From the NCBI RefSeq assembly GCF_000269805.1, contig NZ_JH711483.1, forward strand, positions 439,808 through 503,807: DNA of 64,000 bases. Reading direction: 5' to 3'. Positions 7,966 through 17,334 of this stretch are shown here, piece by piece; position 1 is the first letter of the stretch, and every line of letters starts with the position of its first letter. Source of the stretch: Actinomyces massiliensis 4401292 (GTDB lineage Bacteria; Actinomycetota; Actinomycetes; Actinomycetales; Actinomycetaceae). A program made the translations under genes and the position numbers. The notes beneath the pieces were generated by a model. The model ran no database searches. It was not told where the DNA came from and saw nothing but the letters and a program-made list of their open reading frames with translations.

Positions 7966-8879
7966 GCATGCGCTTGGCGAATGAGCGGGCTGCCGTACGG
8001 GTGCCGGCCACCACCGCCAACATGGGGCCGGGCTTCGACTCCTTCGGCATGGCCTTCCGCTACTACGACGAGGTCGAGGTTCGCCCGGTCGCGGGCGCCA
8101 CCCGCGTGCACGTCGAGGGCGTGGGGGAGGGGAGCGTCCCGACCGGGAACGACAACCTCGTCGTGCGTGCTCTGCGCGCTGGCCTCGACGCCGTCGGCGC
8201 CCCGCAGGCGGGTTTCGAGATGCGCTGCGTCAATCGCATTCCGCACGGCGGGGGAATGGGGTCGTCCGCATCGGCGGCCGTCGCCGGTCTCATGCTCGCC
8301 CGGGGACTGCTCTCCGAGCCCCGGGCCCTGCCCGACGACGAGGTGTTCCGCATCGCCACCGGCTTCGAGGGGCATCCCGACAATGTGGCGCCGGCCGTCT
8401 TCGGCGGGGCGACCGTGGCCTGGGTGGAGGCCGATGGCACGCCCCGGGCCGCGCCCATGCCGGTGGACGGAACATTGCCGGTCAGCCTTCTCGTACCGCC
8501 GTCCACAACCCGTCTGAGCACCGAGGAGGCGCGCAAGGTTCTACCGGACTCGGTGCCGCGCGCCGACGCCCTGTTCAACACCTCGCGTGCCGCCGTTCTC
8601 ATGCTCGCCCTGGCGGGCCGCCCCGACCTGCTTCTGACCGGTACCGAGGACCGTCTCCATCAGGAGTACCGCCGCAGCGTGCTGCCCTCGTCGATGGCGG
8701 TCATGGATTCCCTGCGCGGGCAGGGCTATCCCGCGGTGATCTCCGGCGCCGGTCCCACGGTGCTGGTGCTTGCTGACGTCGCGCAGCAGACCCGCTTCAC
8801 CCTCGAGCGGCACGGCTGGACGGTCCTGCGCCCCGGAATCGACACCCGCGGAGCGGTACTGACCTCAGCGGCCTCCTGA
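7962..8879 (+). CDS. thrB: Homoserine kinase
   Basis: This GHMP-superfamily kinase phosphorylates L-homoserine for threonine synthesis. It is 305 aa, starting at the GTG that overlaps the hom stop (GTGA); an ATG two codons later is an alternative. It carries VPATTANMGPGFDSFGMAF at the N-terminus, the ATP-binding GHMP motif PHGGGMGSSASAA (about 93-105), and a C-terminal GAGPTVLVLAD loop. It is translationally coupled to hom. The threonine synthase gene expected in some actinobacterial clusters is not here. Confidence 0.96.
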   Translation: MSMRLANERAAVRVPATTANMGPGFDSFGMAFRYYDEVEVRPVAGATRVHVEGVGEGSVPTGNDNLVVRALRAGLDAVGAPQAGFEMRCVNRIPHGGGMGSSASAAVAGLMLARGLLSEPRALPDDEVFRIATGFEGHPDNVAPAVFGGATVAWVEADGTPRAAPMPVDGTLPVSLLVPPSTTRLSTEEARKVLPDSVPRADALFNTSRAAVLMLALAGRPDLLLTGTEDRLHQEYRRSVLPSSMAVMDSLRGQGYPAVISGAGPTVLVLADVAQQTRFTLERHGWTVLRPGIDTRGAVLTSAAS

Positions 8880-8958
8880 ACCGACTGAACCGATTCCTCT
8901 GAGCGGATGGTGAACGCTCCCCGTGGCCAGGCCGGAAGAGGGTTCTTACGGTGAGGCC

Positions 8959-9630
8959 ATGAGCGCACGCGATTTCAATAGTCAGCCTCAGGGGACGCAT
9001 CTGCCCGCCGGTCTCGTTCCTCCCTCGGTCGAGGAGGATGTCCGATCGGCGATCTGGAAGCAGATCGTCCTTGGTCATGCCGATGAGGCGACCCTGGCTT
9101 TTGATATTGCCGACCAGTTCTCGGATGGTCCTGCGCCGGTCGATGAGGACGGGGTTCGCGCCGCGGTCCATCACCTGCTCGCTGTTCGCCGCGGGCAGCA
9201 GGAGACCTTCGGAGAGGTCGTGACCAACCTCGACAGCGCTTTCGCCACCCTGCGCGAGCGCGGGGTCATCGCCGAGCAGGTCTTCTCCTGCTGCAACACC
9301 TGCGGTTTCGATGAGATCCGGGGTGTGTCCGATGGTCCCCATTGGGCCGGATTCGTCTTCTTCCACCTGCAGGACGCCGAGGAGCTCGTCGAGACCGGCG
9401 AGACCTACTTGTCGTACGGGATGTTCTGGAGCCACTACAAGACGCGCATGGAGTATGACGCCATGAGCGAGGACGCCAGGAGCGCGTACTGCGAGGAGCG
9501 GACCCGCGATCTCGTGCGGCTCGTCGTCGTCCCCACGCTGCGCGAGTACGGGCTTGAGGTGGACTGGAACGAGGACCTGAATACTCGCATCCTTCTGCGC
9601 GGTGCGGAGTTCTACCGACCGATCCCCTGA
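8959..9630 (+). CDS. DUF6891 family protein
   Basis: A 223-aa soluble protein from the ATG at 8959. It has a helical N-terminal half, then FSCCNTCGFDEIRGV with a CC-x2-C cluster, then HWAGFVFFHLQDAEELVETGETYLSYG and a C-terminal GLEVDWNEDLNTRILL. I recognise this combination (a CC(N)TCG motif followed by G-x-x-F(F)H-x-Q-D) as the DUF6891 family of actinobacteria, whose function is unknown. No membrane segment or signal peptide is visible. It stands alone between thrB and a monooxygenase pair. A possible enzymatic or metal-binding role of the three cysteines is speculation. Confidence 0.75.
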   Translation: MSARDFNSQPQGTHLPAGLVPPSVEEDVRSAIWKQIVLGHADEATLAFDIADQFSDGPAPVDEDGVRAAVHHLLAVRRGQQETFGEVVTNLDSAFATLRERGVIAEQVFSCCNTCGFDEIRGVSDGPHWAGFVFFHLQDAEELVETGETYLSYGMFWSHYKTRMEYDAMSEDARSAYCEERTRDLVRLVVVPTLREYGLEVDWNEDLNTRILLRGAEFYRPIP

Positions 9631-9764
9631 GTGTGCTGAGATCGAGATGCTGAGGCATACCGAGGTGTGCGAGGCATGCTGAGACATGTCGAGACGTGGG
9701 AGCGTGCGCCTGTTGCGGGCCTGTTCCGGCTCGGGCCGGCTCTGACGCCCGGGAGCAGATCAAA

Positions 9765-9807
9765 GAGATGAGATGAGCTGCGTCTCATCTCGAGTAGTTG
9801 AGAACTA
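9765..9807. promoter_or_regulatory. Two palindromes upstream of the monooxygenase pair
   Basis: GAGATGAGA...TCTCATCTC (9-bp arms, 9765-9773 and 9783-9791) is followed at once by TAGTT-GAG-AACTA (9795-9807) and an AT-rich stretch (AAATAACTTGAG). The second has the size of a MarR/TetR half-site pair and lies about 55 nt before the LLM monooxygenase start. The first could be a terminator of the upstream gene or an operator. Confidence 0.4.
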
Positions 9808-9860
9808 AATAACTTGAGGGTCGAGTTTCTCTCCGGTGAGAGCGAGAGAAAGGACCTCCC

Positions 9861-11009
9861 ATGCAGTTCGGAATCTTCACCGTCGGAGACATCACCAGCG
9901 ACCCCGCCACCGGTAAGGCCCCCAGCGAGCACCAGCGGATCAAGAACACCGTCAAGATGGCGGAGCTGGCCGACCAGGTCGGCCTCGACTTCTTCGCCAC
10001 CGGTGAGCATCACAACCCGCCCTTCGTCCCTTCCGCGCCCACGACCCTCCTGGCGAACATCGCCGCCCGCACCGAGCGGATCCTCCTGACCACCGCCACC
10101 ACCCTGATCACCACCAACGACCCGGTCCGCCTCGCCGAGGAGTACGCCTACCTCCAGCACCTGGCCGACGGGCGGGTGGACCTCATGATGGGGCGCGGCA
10201 ACACTGGCCCGGTCTACCCCTGGTTCGGCAAGGACATCCGCAAGGGGATCTCCCTGGCGGTGGAGAATTACGACCTGTTGCGCCGCCTGTGGCGCGAGAC
10301 CGGCGTGGACTGGCAGGGGGAGTTCCGCACGCCGCTGCAGGACTTCACCTCGATGCCCCGCCCGCTCGACGGCGTCCCGCCCTTCGTGTGGCACGCCTCC
10401 ATCCGCTCGCCCCAGATCGCCGAGCAGGCCGCCTACTACGGCGACGGATTCCTGCACAACAACATCTTCTGGCCCATCGACCACGTCAAGAAGATGATCG
10501 ACCTCTACCGCGAGCGCTTCGCCCACTACGGCCACGGCGCTCCCGAGCAGGCGATCGTGGGCCTCGGCGGCCAGATCTTCGCGGCCGGGACTGAGGCGGA
10601 GGCCATCTCGAGGTACGCGCCCTACTTCCGCAACTCCTACGTCTATCAGGGGGCCTCCCTGGAGGAGATGACCGCGCACACGCCGCTGGCCGTGGGGACC
10701 CCCGAGCAGATCGTGGAGAAGTACCTGACCTACCGCGACGCCATCGGCGACTACCAGCGCCAGGCCTTCAATGTGGACATGGGAGGCGTTCCGCATGCGG
10801 AGGTCATGCGTCAGATCGAGTACCTCGGCACCGAGATCGTCCCCGCCCTGCGCGCCGAGCTGGAGCCCTCCAAGCCCGCCGGGGTTCCCGACGCCCCGCT
10901 CCACCCGCGCCACCGGGCCCTGCTGGAGGGCTCCGAGCCCCCGGCGGAGGAGCCCTTCTCCATGACCAACGAATTCGACCCGCTCACGGGCCGGAAGGTG
11001 AGGATCTGA
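9861..11009 (+). CDS. LLM-class FMN-dependent monooxygenase (CE1758-type)
   Basis: A 382-aa bacterial-luciferase-like TIM-barrel protein. The N-terminus MQFGIFTVGDIT, the segment GLDFFATGEHHNPPFVPSAP, and GRVDLMMGRGNTGPVYPWFG fit the luciferase-like family described in corynebacteria as CE1758. Such proteins use reduced FMN and O2 on an organic substrate that is unknown here. The next gene, 1 nt downstream, encodes the matching FMN reductase (CE1759 type), so the two form a two-component flavin monooxygenase. The start ATG follows GAAAGGACCTCCC. The substrate cannot be inferred. Confidence 0.88.
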   Translation: MQFGIFTVGDITSDPATGKAPSEHQRIKNTVKMAELADQVGLDFFATGEHHNPPFVPSAPTTLLANIAARTERILLTTATTLITTNDPVRLAEEYAYLQHLADGRVDLMMGRGNTGPVYPWFGKDIRKGISLAVENYDLLRRLWRETGVDWQGEFRTPLQDFTSMPRPLDGVPPFVWHASIRSPQIAEQAAYYGDGFLHNNIFWPIDHVKKMIDLYRERFAHYGHGAPEQAIVGLGGQIFAAGTEAEAISRYAPYFRNSYVYQGASLEEMTAHTPLAVGTPEQIVEKYLTYRDAIGDYQRQAFNVDMGGVPHAEVMRQIEYLGTEIVPALRAELEPSKPAGVPDAPLHPRHRALLEGSEPPAEEPFSMTNEFDPLTGRKVRI

Positions 11010-11010
11010 C

Positions 11011-11820
11011 ATGACTGCCGCCGATGAGAAGAATGAGAAGGGCGAGAAGAGCGAGAAGAGTGAGATGATGATGACCGCGCCCGTCGTTCCCGCCGGGGGC
11101 ACGCAGTCCCTGGCCGGATCCGAAACCTATGACTCCTACGCCAACAGCCAGATGGGGCGGCTGACGCGGATCGTCGCCGTTCATGCCGGGGTCTCCCAGC
11201 CCTCGACATCCCAGATGCTCGCCGAGCGCCTGGCCGAGGGCGCCCGCAGGGCGCTGGAAGCGGACTCCAGGCTCACCAACGTCGAGATCATCGGGCTGCG
11301 CCCCCTGGCGGGCGACATCGCGCGCGCCGGCGTGGGCGGCCCCTTGTCGGACGAACTCCAGCGGGTCGTCGATGCCCTGTCCGCCGCCGATGGCGTCGTC
11401 CTGGTGAGCCCGGTGTTCCAGGCCTCCTATTCGGGCCTGTTCAAATCGGCCATGGATGTTCTTCCCAAGGGGACCCTCAACGGGGCTCCTGTTCTTCTGG
11501 GGGCCACCGCGGGCACGGCGCGTCACAGCCTGGTCACCGAAACGGCGCTGCGACCGCTGGCCGTTTATATGAAGGCCCTGCCGACCACCACCGCCGTCTT
11601 CGCCGCCAGTGAGGATTTCGGGGCGGCCTGGAAAACCGATCTTGCAGATCCTTCGAAGGCTTCGACCGATCTTCCGGAGGCCTCTCTGGGAGAGCGCATT
11701 GCTCAGGCCGGCCGAGAGCTCGCCGCTTTTATCGAGCGCTTCCCGCGCAGTGCCCCGGTGGATCCCCTGGCCGATTTCACGCCGATGAGCGCCCTGCTGG
11801 GAGGGGCCTCTTCCGAATAA
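11011..11820 (+). CDS. NAD(P)H-dependent FMN reductase (CE1759-type)
   Basis: A 269-aa flavodoxin-fold reductase that would supply FMNH2 to the monooxygenase immediately upstream. After a Lys/Glu-rich N-terminal tail (about 1-45) the fold begins at RIVAVHAGVSQPSTSQMLAERL (phosphate-loop region). It continues with GLRPLAGDIARAG and the flavin-contacting VVLVSPVFQASYSGLFKSAMDVLP typical of NADPH-dependent FMN reductases. The second half includes ATAGTARHSLVTETALRPL. The end, DFTPMSALLGG, is typical of the CE1759 group. The charged N-terminal extension may be an artefact of the start choice. Confidence 0.88.
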   Translation: MTAADEKNEKGEKSEKSEMMMTAPVVPAGGTQSLAGSETYDSYANSQMGRLTRIVAVHAGVSQPSTSQMLAERLAEGARRALEADSRLTNVEIIGLRPLAGDIARAGVGGPLSDELQRVVDALSAADGVVLVSPVFQASYSGLFKSAMDVLPKGTLNGAPVLLGATAGTARHSLVTETALRPLAVYMKALPTTTAVFAASEDFGAAWKTDLADPSKASTDLPEASLGERIAQAGRELAAFIERFPRSAPVDPLADFTPMSALLGGASSE

Positions 11821-11880
11821 AGTGGCATGCGCTATATGGCATGACGGGTGCGGATGCATGCGTTTGCGCTTATGTGCTGC

Positions 11881-12011
11881 TATGCTCGCCCCGTCTGCCA
11901 TGCGGATTGCACCGCACTGTAGATCGCATAAGACCCGGACATGAGGCTTCAGCCTCATCAGATACCGGCAGTGCATGACCCGCCCCGTGAATGTTCCGGG
12001 GGGAGTCCCCC
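11881..12011 (+). promoter_or_regulatory. rho promoter and structured leader
   Basis: An extended -10 element (TGC TATGCT; hexamer 11881-11886) predicts a leader of about 165 nt before rho. The leader holds ATGAGGCT-TC-AGCCTCAT (11941-11958) and a GGGGGAGTCCCCC hairpin (about 11999-12011). A long structured leader suits autoregulation by Rho, as known for enteric rho; this is inference. Confidence 0.4.
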
Positions 12012-12059
12012 AGTTGAACGTTTCCCTTCGTGGAGCGCAACCACACCGTTAGGACACTC

Positions 12060-14234
12060 GTGACCGAGACCTCCAGCGCCCAGCCCTCGCTTTCGACTAT
12101 GCGCCTGGCCGAGCTCCAGACGCTCGCCGGGACCATGGGGCTCAAGGGCATCTCCCGCATGCGCAAGAGCGAGCTCATCGCCGCCATTCGTGACGGCGGA
12201 GTAGCTGAACCCGATGCTCCTCCTGCCCGTGCTTCGCGCCGCAGCGCTTCCGATGCCGGCAGCCCCGGCAGCCCTGACAATGCCGGTAACGCTGATAACA
12301 CCGCTAACGCTGACAACGCTGACAACGCCGAGACGCCTCCGGCGAAGGAGCCGGCCGGTAAGCAGTCCCGCAAGGATGAGGGTGATGAGGGGGATCAGGT
12401 CATGAGCGCTGAGGCGCAGCCCGCCCGAGCCGAGCGGAGCGACGAGCAGGGGGACGGGGCGACCGAGGCTCGCGAGGCCCGATCCCGTTCCCGGCGTCGC
12501 CGCGCGACGACGGCGACCGGCACTCCGCAGGCTCTGCAGACTCCGCAGACTCCGCAGATAGAAGCCGCCGTCCTTGATCTGCCGACCGGCTCGGAGGAGG
12601 GCGGCGACGGTTCATCCTCCGGTGATGGCCGTGATTCCAAGCGATCCAGGGGGCGGGATGCGCAGCGCGCCCCCGAGCAGGGCTCGTCGGAGTCGTCGCG
12701 CCGCGGGCGTCGTCGCGTTCAGGCCGCTGCAGGCGCCCCTGAGCGCGTCGATCAGCATGCTGCGCGTGAGTCCTCAGACTCGCCAGAGGGCCACCTCGAT
12801 GCGAAGGCCGCCCTCATGCGCGACCTTGCTGACGCCACCGGCACCGCTGCCGTCGAGCCCAGTGAGCGCAAGCGTCGCGACGGCGGCGGACGCAACAACG
12901 AGGCCGACTGGGAGGAGGAGGGCCGTGGAGGGCGGCGCCGGCGCGGCCGCAAGCGTCGTGATCGCGACCGTGACGGCTCCCAGAACAATGAGGGCAACCA
13001 GGGGCGCGGCCAGCAGTCGCGCGAGGAGGAGGTGCTTCTGCCCGTTGCGGGCATCCTCGACGTCTCCGACCATCAGCACGCCTACCTGCGCACCTCCGGC
13101 TATCTTCCCGGCCCCAAGGACGTCTACGTCTCTGCCCATCAGATCAAGGACAACGGCCTGCGTCCGGGTGACGCCATCACGGGCTGGGTCCGCGAGGGCG
13201 GCGAGACCTCCCACCCCGGCGGCCAGGGGCGCAACAACCGCCGCCAGAATCGCTCTGCCCGTCAGAAGTACAACCCGCTGGTCAGCGTCGAGACCATCAA
13301 CGGGATGGATCCCGAGCGCGCCAAGCGGCGTCCGGAGTTCTCCAAGCTCACCCCTCTCTACCCCCAGGAGCAGCTCCGTCTGGAGACCACGCCCAAGGCC
13401 ATGACGCCGCGGGTGATCGACCTGGTCGCCCCCATCGGCAAGGGGCAGCGCGGGCTCATCGTCTCCCCGCCCAAGGCCGGTAAGACGATCGTCCTCCAGC
13501 AGATCGCCAACGCGATCTCCGTCAACAATCCCGAGGCCCACCTCATGGTCGTGCTCGTCGACGAGCGACCCGAGGAGGTCACCGACATGCAGCGCACCGT
13601 CAAGGGGGAGGTCATCGCCTCGACCTTCGACCGCCCCGCCTCAGACCACACGACTGTCGCCGAGCTCTCCATAGAGCGCGCCAAGCGGCTGGTCGAGCTC
13701 GGGCAGGACGTCGTGGTGCTGCTCGACTCCATCACCCGCCTGGGCCGTGCCTACAACCTGGCGGCCCCGGCGAGCGGCCGCATCCTGTCCGGCGGTGTGG
13801 ACGCCTCCGCCCTCTATCCGCCCAAGCGCTTCTTCGGGGCCGCACGCAATATCGAGAACGGCGGATCCCTTACGATTCTGGCCACCGCCCTGGTGGAGAC
13901 CGGCTCGAAGATGGACGAGGTGATCTTCGAGGAGTTCAAGGGGACCGGCAATATGGAGCTGCGCCTGTCTCGCCAGCTGGCGGAGAAGCGCATCTTCCCG
14001 GCGGTCGACGTCGCCGCCTCCTCGACTCGCCGTGAGGAGCTTCTCATCGACCCCGCTCAGCTCAAGATCATGTGGCGTCTGCGCCGCTTGTTCACGGGCC
14101 TGGAGCAGCAGCAGGCGCTCGAGCTGGTGCTCTCCAAGCTCAAGGACACCCAGTCCAACGCCGAGTTCCTCATGGGGATCGCCAAGACCACGCCGGCCGG
14201 CACCTCCCTGGCCGATTCCGGCGACGACGAGTAG
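12060..14234 (+). CDS. rho: Transcription termination factor Rho
   Basis: A hexameric RNA helicase ending transcription. From the GTG at 12060 (AGGA 7 nt upstream) it is 724 aa. Domains: N-terminal SAP-like helix-loop-helix ([30 protein letters not shown]); a roughly 260-residue disordered, highly charged insertion with Asn/Asp/Ala repeats and Arg/Gly/Glu-rich tracts; the cold-shock RNA-binding domain ([21 protein letters not shown]); then the RecA-like motor with Walker A SPPKAGKT (about 468-475), Walker [11 protein letters not shown], the RNA-binding Q/R loops, and [22 protein letters not shown]. The insertion is normal for high-GC Gram-positives, where it adds RNA affinity. A second GTG start 10 codons upstream is possible. 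Confidence 0.97.
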   Translation: MTETSSAQPSLSTMRLAELQTLAGTMGLKGISRMRKSELIAAIRDGGVAEPDAPPARASRRSASDAGSPGSPDNAGNADNTANADNADNAETPPAKEPAGKQSRKDEGDEGDQVMSAEAQPARAERSDEQGDGATEAREARSRSRRRRATTATGTPQALQTPQTPQIEAAVLDLPTGSEEGGDGSSSGDGRDSKRSRGRDAQRAPEQGSSESSRRGRRRVQAAAGAPERVDQHAARESSDSPEGHLDAKAALMRDLADATGTAAVEPSERKRRDGGGRNNEADWEEEGRGGRRRRGRKRRDRDRDGSQNNEGNQGRGQQSREEEVLLPVAGILDVSDHQHAYLRTSGYLPGPKDVYVSAHQIKDNGLRPGDAITGWVREGGETSHPGGQGRNNRRQNRSARQKYNPLVSVETINGMDPERAKRRPEFSKLTPLYPQEQLRLETTPKAMTPRVIDLVAPIGKGQRGLIVSPPKAGKTIVLQQIANAISVNNPEAHLMVVLVDERPEEVTDMQRTVKGEVIASTFDRPASDHTTVAELSIERAKRLVELGQDVVVLLDSITRLGRAYNLAAPASGRILSGGVDASALYPPKRFFGAARNIENGGSLTILATALVETGSKMDEVIFEEFKGTGNMELRLSRQLAEKRIFPAVDVAASSTRREELLIDPAQLKIMWRLRRLFTGLEQQQALELVLSKLKDTQSNAEFLMGIAKTTPAGTSLADSGDDE

Positions 14235-14255
14235 GCGACGAATACCACACCCCGC

Positions 14256-14291
14256 GCGAGGCGCTGCACGACCGGTCGTGCAGCGCCTCGC
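14256..14291. terminator. rho terminator: 36-bp perfect palindrome
   Basis: Every base from 14256 to 14291 pairs with its mirror (18 bp per arm). The inner arms read GAGGCGCTGCACGACC and its complement. It begins 22 nt after the rho stop codon. The stem is very GC-rich and has no clear T-tract, which is common for actinobacterial hairpin terminators. Confidence 0.75.
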
Positions 14292-14580
14292 CGTCTCCTG
14301 CGCATCCCCGCTACCTCAGCGTCCCTGCATCCCCGTATCCTCCTCGCGCTTCCGATATGCGCCTCAGTCCCGCGCGAGGCCCGTGGGGTGGGCGGCGGGG
14401 CCGCCGCGCATCAGGCGCTATAGCTCGGGCAGGCGCAGACGGATGCCGATGGATGCTGATGGGTGCTGATTGGTGAGGACCTGATCACACGTCATCGTGG
14501 GCGATACGGCGGTTGGCTCCTCCAGAAGAATAGGGTGTAGAGTCCAAATCGTTACCCCCTCCCCGTCCGAAGGACCTCCC

Positions 14581-15477
14581 ATGAAGCGATCTCACATCAC
14601 CACTGGTCTGCTCGGCATTGTGCTGACCGCCGGTCTGCTCGTCTCCCCGGTGGCTGCGGCGACCGACAGCAACGGCAGCACCAGCAACGACAGCGGCGAC
14701 TCGACCCCCACCGCCACCGCGTCCCCCACGTCACCCGCATCCCCCACGCCGACATCGACCCCCACGGCGTCCGGCAAGCAGGACAGCCCGAGCGTGTCCC
14801 CGAGTGATGCTCCCAGGGATGCCGGTCAGAACGCGCCCGGCGCCACCGAGTCTCCCAAGGCGACCCCCGAGGCACCGGGCAATGCCCCGCAGGCGACTCC
14901 CAGCCAGGCGGCTTCCTCCGCTCCCCGGGTCGATGGCTCCGAGTCCGGCCAGGCTCCCACCGCCAGCTCCGCCCCCATCGAGGGCGACGAGGGCATGACT
15001 GCGGACAACACGCAGTACACCGATGAGGCCTCGATCATCTCGATCCACCGCAACGGCTGCGTCCTGACCTTCGAGGTTCAGGTCAACACCGCGGGTGCCT
15101 ACAACATCGCCGTATGGGATGACGGTGTGCAGGTCGGCACTGTGGATGTCAACGGCGGCGCCGGCGAGGTCGTGACCGCCACCTACACGATGGGCGCGAA
15201 CGTCGGCACCGAGGCCTGGGGCTACGACTTTGTCCTGAACGCCGGTGAGAACCCCGTTCAGTACGTCAACTGGGACTTCGAGGGCTCGGCCGAGGTCATG
15301 ACGCAGTGCGCAGCCGGCGGCCCCGAGGCCCCCGCTGAGGTCACCGCAACGGCCGGCGCCAAGGCCTCTGACCCCGCGCTGGCCAAGACCGGTCCCGCCG
15401 CCGGCCTGGGCGTGCTCGCCGCCCTGTCTCTGACGGGTGCGGGTGTTGCGCTGCGTCGCGCACGTCGTGAGGCCTGA
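14581..15477 (+). CDS. Secreted cell-wall protein with LAXTG (class E) sorting signal
   Basis: From the ATG at 14581 (GAAGGACCTCCC upstream) the product is 298 aa. Residues 1-28 form a Sec signal peptide (KRSHITTGLLGIVLTAGLLVSPVAAA). Residues about 30-145 are a low-complexity Ser/Thr/Pro/Ala linker, probably glycosylated or wall-spanning. Residues about 150-250 form a small beta-rich domain with two Cys (NGCVLTFEVQVN and MTQCAAGG), perhaps disulphide-linked. The C-terminus has LAKTG (267-271), a hydrophobic helix and RRARREA: a sortase signal of the LAXTG kind recognised by actinobacterial class E sortases. No sortase gene is nearby. Function of the exposed domain is unknown. Confidence 0.8.
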   Translation: MKRSHITTGLLGIVLTAGLLVSPVAAATDSNGSTSNDSGDSTPTATASPTSPASPTPTSTPTASGKQDSPSVSPSDAPRDAGQNAPGATESPKATPEAPGNAPQATPSQAASSAPRVDGSESGQAPTASSAPIEGDEGMTADNTQYTDEASIISIHRNGCVLTFEVQVNTAGAYNIAVWDDGVQVGTVDVNGGAGEVVTATYTMGANVGTEAWGYDFVLNAGENPVQYVNWDFEGSAEVMTQCAAGGPEAPAEVTATAGAKASDPALAKTGPAAGLGVLAALSLTGAGVALRRARREA

Positions 15478-15543
15478 GCCGAGTCTGGCTCGATTGTCGA
15501 GTCAATAAGTCGATAGCTGCATCCGCAGCATTGTCTTCGACGC

Positions 15544-15577
15544 TGGCGCCGTCATTCCGATCGGAATGACGGCGCCA
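15544..15577. terminator. Perfect 34-bp palindrome after the LAKTG protein gene
   Basis: Arms of 17 bp meet with no forced loop (inner part GTCATTCCGATCGGAATGAC). The sequence ACGCTTCTTGG follows. It is placed 67 nt past the stop codon and before the rpmE promoter region, so it is probably the terminator. Confidence 0.7.
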
Positions 15578-15737
15578 CGCTTCTTGGATGATTCGGACGA
15601 TGTTGTGCATGTCTCGGAGGCGGGCGTGGCTCGTCCGTTGTGCACTGCAGCGGCGGGAGGCATAATCGCCCCCGGCCTCCGGTTCACCCGCGCTGCGCGC
15701 GCGGGACCCGGCGCCCTCTGGATGCTAGGAGATACCT

Positions 15738-15950
15738 ATGAAGCAGGGGATTCACCCCGAATACGTGCCCACCACGATCACGTGCACGTGCGGCAACACC
15801 TTTGAGACTCGCTCGACCGTCACCTCCGGTGAGATTCGCGTCGATGTCTGCTCGGCCTGCCACCCGTTCTACACGGGCAAGCAGAAGATCCTCGACACCG
15901 GCGGTCGCGTGGCCCGTTTCGAGGCTCGCTACGGCAAGCGCAAGAAGTAA
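15738..15950 (+). CDS. rpmE: 50S ribosomal protein L31
   Basis: A 70-aa large-subunit ribosomal protein: [20 protein letters not shown], then [31 protein letters not shown]. It keeps the four Cys (C-x-C and C-x2-C, at about 16, 18, 37, 40) of the zinc-binding C+ form of L31. Actinobacteria replace that form with a cysteine-free paralogue under zinc limitation. A ribosome-binding site (AGGAGATACCT) precedes the ATG. The rho-rpmE-prfA-prmC order is conserved. Confidence 0.97.
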   Translation: MKQGIHPEYVPTTITCTCGNTFETRSTVTSGEIRVDVCSACHPFYTGKQKILDTGGRVARFEARYGKRKK

Positions 15951-16011
15951 CCGGCCTGCACGACGCCGACGGGAGCTCCCCGCGAGCCCCGTCGGCGTCG
16001 TCGCGTTTCAC

Positions 16012-16087
16012 CGAGATCGGTCGAGTTCCGGCGCGAGATCGGTCGCAAACCGCGCCGAGATCGGTTCACTTCCGCATCGAGATCGGT
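16012..16087 (+). repeat. 22-bp tandem repeat array, 4 units (rpmE-prfA)
   Basis: CGAGATCGGT cores begin at 16012, 16034, 16056 and 16078. The linkers are CGAGTTCCGGCG, CGCAAACCGCGC and TCACTTCCGCAT. The array starts about 60 nt after the rpmE stop and ends 43 nt before the prfA start. Confidence 0.9.
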
Positions 16088-16130
16088 TCTCGACGCAACT
16101 CTCCGCCCACACCGATGCTCCGAGGACACC

Positions 16131-17219
16131 ATGAGCGAGGACTTCTCCGCCGTCGAACCGCTGCTGGCCGAGTACGCCGACCTGGAGCGGGACATGGCCG
16201 ACCCCGCCGTCGCCTCAGATCCGGGCGCCATGCGTCGCCTGGGGCGCCGCTACGCCGAGCTCGGACGGGTCGTGACGGCCCATCGCGCATGGCGGAACGC
16301 CTCGGCCGATCTCAATGATGCCCGTGAGCTCGCCGCTGACGACGCCGATTTCGCCGCCGAGCTTCCGGGACTCGCCGAGGCCGAGGCCGCCGCCGCCGAT
16401 CGACTGCGCGAGGTGCTGGTGCCCCGTGACCCCGACGACGCCCGCGACGTCATCATTGAGGTCAAGGCGGGCGAGGGCGGTGAGGAGTCGGCGCTCTTCG
16501 CCTCCGACCTGGCTCGCATGTACGCCCGGTACGCCGAGCGCATGGGGTGGGCCGTCGAGATTCTGGACGCCGCCGACTCCGAGCTCGGCGGATACAAGGA
16601 CGTGCGCCTGGCCATCAAGGCCCGTCACGCGGTGGAGCCCCAGGAGGGGGTTTGGGCGCACCTGAAGTACGAGGGCGGCGTCCACCGTGTTCAGCGCGTG
16701 CCCGTCACCGAGAGTCAGGGACGCATCCATACCTCGGCCGCCGGCGTGCTGGTCATGCCCGAGGCGGACGATCCCGGGGAGCTGGAGATCGACACTGCCG
16801 ACCTGCGCATCGACGTCTTCCGCTCATCCGGGCCGGGCGGGCAGTCCGTCAACACCACCGATTCGGCCGTGCGCATCACCCACGTGCCCACCGGCATCGT
16901 CGTCTCCATGCAGAACGAGAAGTCGCAGCTGCAGAACAAGGAGGCGGCCATGCGCGTGCTGCGCGCGCGACTGCTCGCCGAGCGCGCCGCCGCAGCCGCG
17001 GCCGAGGAGGCGGATGCCCGCCGCTCCCAGGTGCGCACCGTCGACCGCTCCGAGCGCATCCGCACCTACAACTTCCCCGAGAACCGCATCGCCGATCACC
17101 GCACCGGCTACAAGGCCTACAACCTGGACACTGTGCTCGACGGCGGCCTCGGGCCCGTCATCGCCTCGGCCATCGAGATGGATGAGGCCGAGCGCATGGC
17201 GGCGATCGGCGAGCGGTGA
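16131..17219 (+). CDS. prfA: Peptide chain release factor 1
   Basis: RF1 reads UAA/UAG stop codons and triggers peptidyl-tRNA hydrolysis. It is 362 aa, the usual length. The catalytic GGQ is at 236-238 in [20 protein letters not shown]. The preceding domain has [24 protein letters not shown], and the C-terminus has [25 protein letters not shown]. The Q of GGQ is the methylation target of PrmC, encoded next. The 115-nt gap between prfA and prmC carries a 22-bp repeat array. Confidence 0.97.
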   Translation: MSEDFSAVEPLLAEYADLERDMADPAVASDPGAMRRLGRRYAELGRVVTAHRAWRNASADLNDARELAADDADFAAELPGLAEAEAAAADRLREVLVPRDPDDARDVIIEVKAGEGGEESALFASDLARMYARYAERMGWAVEILDAADSELGGYKDVRLAIKARHAVEPQEGVWAHLKYEGGVHRVQRVPVTESQGRIHTSAAGVLVMPEADDPGELEIDTADLRIDVFRSSGPGGQSVNTTDSAVRITHVPTGIVVSMQNEKSQLQNKEAAMRVLRARLLAERAAAAAAEEADARRSQVRTVDRSERIRTYNFPENRIADHRTGYKAYNLDTVLDGGLGPVIASAIEMDEAERMAAIGER

Positions 17220-17261
17220 GCCGGCGAGGTGAGCGAGCTCCACAGCGCGAGTCCCCTTCGC

Positions 17262-17315
17262 CGAGATCGGTCCGGTTCCGCGCCGAGATCGGTCGCAACC
17301 CGTGTCGAGATCGGT
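17262..17315 (+). repeat. 22-bp tandem repeat array, 3 units (prfA-prmC)
   Basis: Cores at 17262, 17284 and 17306 with linkers CCGGTTCCGCGC and CGCAACCCGTGT. The 5' flank is CCCCTTCGC and the last core continues TTGAGAG, so both flanking signatures of the family are present. It ends 19 nt before the prmC GTG, so it would be within or just upstream of that gene's leader. Confidence 0.9.
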
Positions 17316-17334
17316 TGAGAGCGCCGGGCCGCCC

